DNA from: Bryobacterales bacterium
GTDB lineage: Bacteria > Acidobacteriota > Terriglobia > Bryobacterales > Bryobacteraceae
DNA length: 18,274 nucleotides
Direction: 5' to 3'
Assembly: GCA_003132865.1 (NCBI GenBank)
Contig: PKYZ01000367.1
Coordinates: 1 to 18,274, forward strand
This document shows positions 13,726 to 18,274 of this stretch, one piece after another. Position numbers and translations under genes: made by a program. The notes below the pieces were generated by a model that was not told the DNA's origin, ran no database searches, and saw only the letters and a list, made by a program, of their open reading frames with translations. The number at the start of each line of letters is the position of its first letter. Position 1 is the stretch's first letter.

Positions 13726-15033
13726 ATGTTGTTGCTCAAGTATTTGTTTCTGGCCTCTGGAATCGGCTTGCTGGCCGGCGCCATCGGGCTTGTGTTGTGG
13801 GATGTATATCGGGCCAACGCGCTCCGCATTGCGGAGGGCGCGTCCGGGCCACTGACTTTGGCTGCCGTGCGCTGGCGCATGGCCTTGCGATGCGCGCTGG
13901 TTGCGTGCTTGCCGCTGCTGCTGAGTGCATCGATCGCGATTGTGCCCAGCGGCATGGCCGGTGTGCTGGTCAGCCAGATTTCCGGCGTCGCGCCGGGCAC
14001 TTTGTATCCGGGCGTCCACCTGGTGGTTCCGTTCGTGCAGGGCATCGCGCTTTACGACATTCGCGATCAGGTATTCACGACGGTGGCCAGCGACGATCCG
14101 AAATCCAATCCCAAAGCCAGGGCCGAGGTGCTCAAGATCCAAACGAAGGAAGGGCTGCCGCTGGGTCTCGCGGTATCGATTCGTTACCGCCTGGACCCGA
14201 AACGTCTCGCGTATATCCATGCCAACATGTCCCAGCCCGTGGACCAGGAGTTGGTGCCCGCGGTGGTGGCCAGCGTTTTCCGGCAGATCGTGCCCGGCTA
14301 CCTGGTGCGCGACGTGTTCGCCGGCATGCGCGAAGAAGTGCGGCAGCGCGCCGCGGAGGCCATCACCCGGAAGCTCGCCGCGGATGGGGTCTTGGTGAAG
14401 GAAATCATGCTGCGCGATGTCCAGTTACCGCCCGAATACGCCAAGGGGCTGGAATCGCTTCTGCTGAAGGAGCAAGAGAACGACCGGCTATCGGTCGATT
14501 TGGAGATCAAACAGAAGCAGGTTCACTCAGCGGAATTGGAAGCGGAAGCCGACAAAGCCCGGCGCGTGACGGGAGCCGAAGCCGAGGCCGCCGTGGTGGT
14601 GTTGCAGGCGAAGGCGCAGGCGGACGCCATGCAGCACACGCTGCCGCTCAAGCAGAAACAGATCGAGCAGTCGCGTCTGGAGGCCGAGGCCCGCAAGGAA
14701 TCCACGGTCAAGAACGCGGAAGCCATGGCCGAGGCCAAGGTGATCGACAGCAAGGCGGAACTGGAAAAACGCAAGATGATGTCTGAAGCGGATGGCGATC
14801 ATATTCGCGTGGTGGCGGCGGCCGACGCGGAGCGGATGAAGTCCGAGGCGCAGGTGCTGAAGCAGAATCCGCTGCTCATTCAAAAGATCATCGCGGAGCG
14901 GCTGTCGGACAAGGTGCAGATCATGATGGTGCCGAACGACGGCAAATTCTTCTTTGCGAATGACGTGTTGCGCGGCGCGATGTCCGCGGCGCCGGCTGCG
15001 GTTGCGGGCAAACCGGCGGACCCGGATCAGTGA
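13726..15033 (+). CDS. SPFH/band-7 domain membrane protein
   Basis: This is a 435-residue prohibitin/flotillin-like protein. It has hydrophobic helices at about 4-26 and 52-73, an SPFH domain at about 74-240 (GTLYPGVHLVVPFVQGIALY; QTKEGLPLGLAVSIRYRLDP; VVASVFRQIVPGYLVRDVFA), then a long charged coiled coil (about 245-380) rich in Ala/Glu/Lys. The C-terminus ends with IMMVPNDGKFFF and a short Ala/Pro tail. Such proteins form membrane scaffolds or cages that organise proteases and other membrane proteins. The start is set by a perfect Shine-Dalgarno. The usual partner gene, NfeD, is not present next to it. The gene stands alone on the plus strand, divergent from the amidohydrolase and flanked by inverted 13-bp repeats. 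Fold assignment is firm; the specific role is unknown. Confidence 0.9.
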   Translation: MLLLKYLFLASGIGLLAGAIGLVLWDVYRANALRIAEGASGPLTLAAVRWRMALRCALVACLPLLLSASIAIVPSGMAGVLVSQISGVAPGTLYPGVHLVVPFVQGIALYDIRDQVFTTVASDDPKSNPKARAEVLKIQTKEGLPLGLAVSIRYRLDPKRLAYIHANMSQPVDQELVPAVVASVFRQIVPGYLVRDVFAGMREEVRQRAAEAITRKLAADGVLVKEIMLRDVQLPPEYAKGLESLLLKEQENDRLSVDLEIKQKQVHSAELEAEADKARRVTGAEAEAAVVVLQAKAQADAMQHTLPLKQKQIEQSRLEAEARKESTVKNAEAMAEAKVIDSKAELEKRKMMSEADGDHIRVVAAADAERMKSEAQVLKQNPLLIQKIIAERLSDKVQIMMVPNDGKFFFANDVLRGAMSAAPAAVAGKPADPDQ

Positions 15034-15045
15034 GTTCTCAGCGTT

Positions 15046-15058
15046 GGTGGGGCAGACC
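15046..15058. repeat. Right copy of the GGTGGGGCAGACC inverted repeat
   Basis: It matches the inverse of 13576-13588 over 13 bases and lies 12 bases after the SPFH stop codon. With its partner it brackets the SPFH gene, at a distance of about 1.46 kb. Confidence 0.6.
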
Positions 15059-15229
15059 GGGCATAGGCGTTAAAGTAAGGCCGATCTCACCCGATGGAGT
15101 GCGTCCCTGACCATGTGCACACATCGCAGAACGCCGTTTCCGGGGATTTTGGGAGAGTGCGGCCCTTTGTCCGGTTTGCCGACTACGCAGACATGTGCCT
15201 GTACGCCCCGTGGCGCAGTTGTGTCGGGC

Positions 15230-15244
15230 GATAACTTCCGGATG
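15230..15244. repeat. 15-bp repeat, copy 1 (inverted relative to 18082-18096)
   Basis: GATAACTTCCGGATG occurs here and, inverted, at 18082-18096. The two copies bracket the second kinase gene. Bases outside the 15-mer differ apart from a nearby GCCG. Confidence 0.6.
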
Positions 15245-15398
15245 GCCGACCATACGTCCGGAGCACGCGAAAAGGCTACGGCTTGTAACGGCTTGTCTAC
15301 CCGGGCAGTCATAGCATTCATGGTTGCGTTGAGAAAGGGTTTCTGCAGGCGACTGGCGGCCGGCCTCCGTGCTCGAGGCAATGGGAGTTCGCGCCGGC

Positions 15399-18023
15399 TC
15401 AGTGCGGTGCGTCGAAGCCTTCCAGCATCCAGAGGCTGGTCTTGATGGAAAAACTGGGATAAAGAATGCTCTTTCCGTCGGGAGAGAGGCTGAAGCGAAT
15501 GCCGGGAATTAAATAGCTGCGCGGCACGAACTCGGTTCCCACATCCCCGATGGTTTTCATCTGGCTTCCGGCGAGGTTGAGGGAGAAGAGGTATTGATGA
15601 TCCTTTTCGGCGCGGATTCCGTAGAGGGTCTGGCCGCCTTTCGAGAAGGTCAGGTGTGGCGTGGCGATTTTCCCGAGAGCGCGTGTGGACTTGCCGTCGG
15701 GGGAGACGAGATTCCAGCCGGAATCATCAAGAAAGGAAATCCACTCGCCGGTGGGAGACCAATCGGGCAGACCTCCGCCGACTTTTGAACGGAGCTCTAT
15801 GGGGGTGGCCTGGCCGCTGGTCTTGCAGATCATTATAGAACTGGTTCCACCCTTAGCATCTTGTAAATAGGCAATGCGCCCGCCGTCCGGCGACCAGGAG
15901 GCCATGAACTCGAACTCCGTCTCGTCCGTGTTGGTGAGGCGAACGGGAGGACCACCCGCCAGCGAGGAGATCCAGATGGCAGGTTCGCCGTTGGTGGCAA
16001 TCCGTTGGTATGCCAGGCGATCGCCCGCCGGGGAAAGCGTGGGGTCCATCCACCAGTTGGTGGTCCCGGCTGGAAACATAGCTGGAGTCACCAGCGGACG
16101 CTCCGATCCATCGCCCTCATGCAGCCAGATCTCAGGCTCGCCGGTACCATCCGTCTGGTACGCAAACTTCTCTACCTTTCGCGCCCACGCGGGCATCCCC
16201 ACAGGCCGTTGCGACGAGATCAACGTGCGGATCGAAGCGTCCGCCAACGACGCGGAGACGAGCTTGTAGTCGTTGGTTGATTCCAGGAAAAGGATCTGCT
16301 TGCCGCTGGGAGAGACTGCCGCTACGCGCTCGCTGAATAGACCCGTGGTCAGCGGCGTGCGGCTGCCGGTGACGGTGTCAGCGATCCAAAGGTGGTTAGC
16401 ATCTCCCTGGTGCTGTTCCAGCGAAATGGCGATGTGCCGGCTGTCGGGAAACCAGGAGAATGCCGGCGTACCTCCATAATGCGGGAGGTCTTTCAGGATC
16501 AGTTTCGGAATCCCGCTTCCCGCCGGAAAAGGAAGGCTCCACGCCTGCTCCTGGCCGGTTGGATTTAGGAAGTACAAGATTCGGGAGCCATCGGGCGACA
16601 GCTTGAGGTTCGCGCCGTTGACGAAAGTCTTACATTCGAAGGGCGCGGGTGCATAGCGCTTCAAGGGAGAACCGACCGGCGAGGAAGTGGCAACGGAATA
16701 GGCGCCGTCCTCTTCCTTTCGCATCACCGTCAGAACCTTGCCATCCTGGGAAATGCTTGCTGTCACGGCATCGAACGGCATGACGAGCTCGGGTTCGCCG
16801 CCGGTGACGGAGAGGGAAAGCAACGCGTACGGCGGTTTATCCATCTGGGGGTCCTTCCCGAAAATGAATATGCGCTTGCTGTCCGGCGACCATCCGAGCG
16901 GACACGCCCATCCTGCCTCATGCGTGATCTGAGACGCCGCAGACGAGTTCACATATCGGACGAAGACCTGCGTCTTACCATCCACGAGGGCGGAATAGGA
17001 GAACGCCTTCCCATCGGGAGCCCATGTAGGGCTATAGGGGCTCTCCCGCGAGATTTCGATGGGCGTGTAACGGTAGTTCTCGATGCCGTGATGTTTGGGC
17101 GCGAGTAGCAGCGCGCCGGCGGCGATACCGGCGGCCAGACACGCGACCGCCGCTGGCAGAACCCAGCGCCGCCGCGAGGAGCGGACGGGAGCCAGCGATG
17201 GATGGCTGCCGCTCTGCCCGCTGGCGGACAACGCGAAGCCGAGATCGTGGGCGGATTGAAAACGCCGCGACGCCTCTTTCTCCAGGCAATGCGCGACGAT
17301 CTGCCGGACGCCCGCGGGCACAGTTTCGGGCAACTCCGGCGCCTCCTCCCGCAGGATAGCCTGCATGGTATCCATGGAGGTCTCCCCGTGGAAGGCGCGC
17401 TTGCCTGAGAGCAGTTCGTGGAGGATGACGCCGAAGCTGAAGATGTCGCTGCGGTGGTCGGTGGCCAGTCCGCGCACCTGCTCGGGGCTCATGTATCCAG
17501 GCGTGCCCATTACGACTCCGGCTTCGGTGCGTACGGTAACGGTCTCGCCCTCGGCGGGGGCACGGGTGGCCTGAACTTTCGCCAGGCCGAAATCCAGGAT
17601 CTTGGGGCGGCCGTCGCGGGTGAGCAGGATATTGTCTGGCTTGAGGTCGCGATGCGCGATGCCGGCGTCGTGGGCCGCGGCGAGTCCGCTGGCGATCTGC
17701 ACGGCCGCCTCGATGGTTCTGCGCAAGCTGAGCTTGCCGGCGCGCAGGGGCTCGCCGTCCACCAGTTCGCTGACGATGTAGCCGTCGCCGACATCGTAGA
17801 TGGCGACGATGTTGGGGTGATTGAGCGCGGCCACGGCGCGCGCTTCCTGCTCGAAGCGGGCGCGGCGGGAGGGGTCCTTGGCGAGGTCTTCGGGCAGGAT
17901 TTTGAGGGCCACGTCGCGGTTTAGGCGAGTGTCGTGCGCCCGGTAGACTTCGCCCATACCGCCCGCGCCGAGTGGCGCGAGGATTTCGTACGGGCCGAGT
18001 CTTGTGCCTGGAGAGAGCGGCAT
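15399..18023 (-). CDS. Membrane Ser/Thr protein kinase with PD40/TolB-type beta-propeller
   Basis: This 874-residue receptor kinase has its kinase domain at about 12-265: LGAGGMGEVYRAHD, catalytic Lys in VALKILPEDL (K41), HRDLKPDN (D126), DFG (D144) and GTPGYMSPEQ (E181), all intact. After a Ser/Arg-rich linker a single transmembrane helix spans about 287-308. The outer part (about 315-874) is a beta-propeller built of WD40-like/PD40 blades with repeated S-P-D-G and W-x-P-D signatures, such as PTWAPDGKAFSYSA, WSPDSKRIFIFG, LSPDGSRILYFL, ASWSPDGGRIAYLQ and FSLSPDGKSILYPS. This is a common acidobacterial architecture, unlike the TPR-type kinase at 6563-9649. The start is the ATG at 18021-18023; it lacks a clear Shine-Dalgarno. 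The ligand is unknown, and no substrate gene is adjacent. Confidence 0.93.
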   Translation of the reverse strand: MPLSPGTRLGPYEILAPLGAGGMGEVYRAHDTRLNRDVALKILPEDLAKDPSRRARFEQEARAVAALNHPNIVAIYDVGDGYIVSELVDGEPLRAGKLSLRRTIEAAVQIASGLAAAHDAGIAHRDLKPDNILLTRDGRPKILDFGLAKVQATRAPAEGETVTVRTEAGVVMGTPGYMSPEQVRGLATDHRSDIFSFGVILHELLSGKRAFHGETSMDTMQAILREEAPELPETVPAGVRQIVAHCLEKEASRRFQSAHDLGFALSASGQSGSHPSLAPVRSSRRRWVLPAAVACLAAGIAAGALLLAPKHHGIENYRYTPIEISRESPYSPTWAPDGKAFSYSALVDGKTQVFVRYVNSSAASQITHEAGWACPLGWSPDSKRIFIFGKDPQMDKPPYALLSLSVTGGEPELVMPFDAVTASISQDGKVLTVMRKEEDGAYSVATSSPVGSPLKRYAPAPFECKTFVNGANLKLSPDGSRILYFLNPTGQEQAWSLPFPAGSGIPKLILKDLPHYGGTPAFSWFPDSRHIAISLEQHQGDANHLWIADTVTGSRTPLTTGLFSERVAAVSPSGKQILFLESTNDYKLVSASLADASIRTLISSQRPVGMPAWARKVEKFAYQTDGTGEPEIWLHEGDGSERPLVTPAMFPAGTTNWWMDPTLSPAGDRLAYQRIATNGEPAIWISSLAGGPPVRLTNTDETEFEFMASWSPDGGRIAYLQDAKGGTSSIMICKTSGQATPIELRSKVGGGLPDWSPTGEWISFLDDSGWNLVSPDGKSTRALGKIATPHLTFSKGGQTLYGIRAEKDHQYLFSLNLAGSQMKTIGDVGTEFVPRSYLIPGIRFSLSPDGKSILYPSFSIKTSLWMLEGFDAPH

Positions 18024-18129
18024 TCGCTTGATTCAGTTCAGTGTAACCGATCAGAAGGCGGTCAAGTCCTGTGTTACGGCGCATCCGGAAGTTATCCACT
18101 TGGTAGTGTAACGCGCTACTCGTAGGAGT
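18024..18129. other. Upstream region of the propeller kinase gene
   Basis: On the minus strand TTGACC (18059-18064) and TACACT (18039-18044) lie in order before the start codon but are only 14 bases apart, so the promoter is uncertain. The 15-bp repeat copy at 18082-18096 lies upstream of these boxes. No ORF with coding character was seen. Confidence 0.3.
18082..18096. repeat. 15-bp repeat, copy 2
   Basis: CATCCGGAAGTTATC is the inverse of 15230-15244. It lies 59 bases upstream of the start codon of the propeller kinase. Confidence 0.6.
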
Positions 18130-18157
18130 GAGCCCGCACGAGCCGGAAGGCGGGCTC
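18130..18157 (+). other. 8-bp stem hairpin, possible structured RNA
   Basis: GAGCCCGC (18130-18137) pairs perfectly with GCGGGCTC (18150-18157) around a 12-base loop. It is 30 bases upstream of a terminator-like element in the same direction. The strand is a guess, since the stem is symmetrical. Confidence 0.4.
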
Positions 18158-18186
18158 GGGGAAGTAGCCACCGAACAACCCAGCTT

Positions 18187-18226
18187 GGGCCAGACCGTTG
18201 AGTCTGCGTAGCGGGCCCTTATTTTT
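18187..18226 (+). terminator. Terminator-like stem with T-run
   Basis: GGGCC AGAC (18187-18195) pairs with GTCT (18202-18205) and GGCCC (18214-18218), with an eight-base bulge on the right arm. TTATTTTT (18219-18226) follows directly. The bulge weakens the stem, so the call is moderate. No annotated plus-strand gene ends just before it. Confidence 0.4.
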
Positions 18227-18274
18227 GACGCCATGCGCAGACCGGGGGGCTGGCCCCGCATAGCGGCAAGCCGC

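Larger units (their letters stand above)
15034..15398. other. Intergenic spacer between convergent genes
   Basis: The SPFH gene and the second kinase gene converge on these 365 bases. They hold the right copy of the GGTGGGGCAGACC repeat (15046-15058) and one copy of a 15-bp string repeated near 18082. No gene, T-tailed hairpin terminator or RNA gene was recognised; the short open frames carry no known motif. Confidence 0.5.

Noticed and set aside
15399..18023. Propeller kinase as cargo of a transposon bounded by the 15-bp repeats
   Set aside because: No transposase lies between the repeats, no target duplication was seen outside them, and the flanks differ at once. Retained only as a repeat observation.
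17032..18261. 409-codon minus-strand frame overlapping the propeller kinase in another frame
   Set aside because: It is Arg/Pro-rich, with no motif, and conflicts with a complete kinase domain in the neighbouring frame.

Overview
The window most resembles an acidobacterial chromosome of the Solibacter/Bryobacter type. This is inferred from gene content alone: two large membrane-anchored Ser/Thr kinases (one with a TolB-like plus TPR sensor, one with a PD40/TolB-type propeller), an ECF sigma factor next to a kinase, a PadR regulator overlapping a MacB/ADOP-type permease, GC-rich coding DNA, and heptad and palindromic intergenic repeats. No rRNA, tRNA or CRISPR array was seen. It is an accessory-rich stretch with many decayed genes.

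Layout. 1-2005 (minus strand): an IS1595-family transposase driven by a near-consensus promoter that would make a leaderless mRNA, followed almost without a gap by an uncharacterised 268-residue protein whose end overlaps a PIN-domain nuclease gene cut by the window edge. 2018-3652 (minus): a TPR protein with a C-terminal Fis-like helix-turn-helix, also with a leaderless-type promoter, and four G-rich heptads just upstream. 3761-3830 (minus): the 3' end (domains V and VI) of a group II intron whose body is gone. 3950-4612 (plus): a frameshifted, truncated alpha/beta hydrolase pseudogene. 4644-5225 (minus): a small two-helix membrane protein with a GTG start. 5728-9649 (minus): kinase-TPR receptor followed by an ECF-type sigma factor, probably one signalling unit. 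9786-10387 (plus): a 16-codon leader ORF overlapping a secreted beta-rich protein. 10388-11421: about 1 kb without a recognisable gene. 11422-12130 (minus): remnants of a PadR-ADOP permease operon. 12175-13500 (minus): exported M20 amidohydrolase. 13726-15033 (plus): SPFH/band-7 protein with a perfect Shine-Dalgarno, divergent from the amidohydrolase across a repeat-filled spacer. 15399-18023 (minus): a second kinase with a beta-propeller sensor. 18024-18274: promoter region, hairpins and a terminator-like element.

How it fits together. The intact genes are mainly envelope sensing and signalling (two kinases, sigma factor, SPFH scaffold, TPR-HTH regulator) plus exported proteins. The mobile part (transposase, intron scrap, repeats) and three pseudogenes show repeated insertion and deletion. 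The most interesting candidate system is the transposase/unknown/PIN operon; its left end lies outside the window, so whether it is a transposon carrying a toxin-like cassette cannot be settled here. All functional names come from reading motifs; no database search was run.
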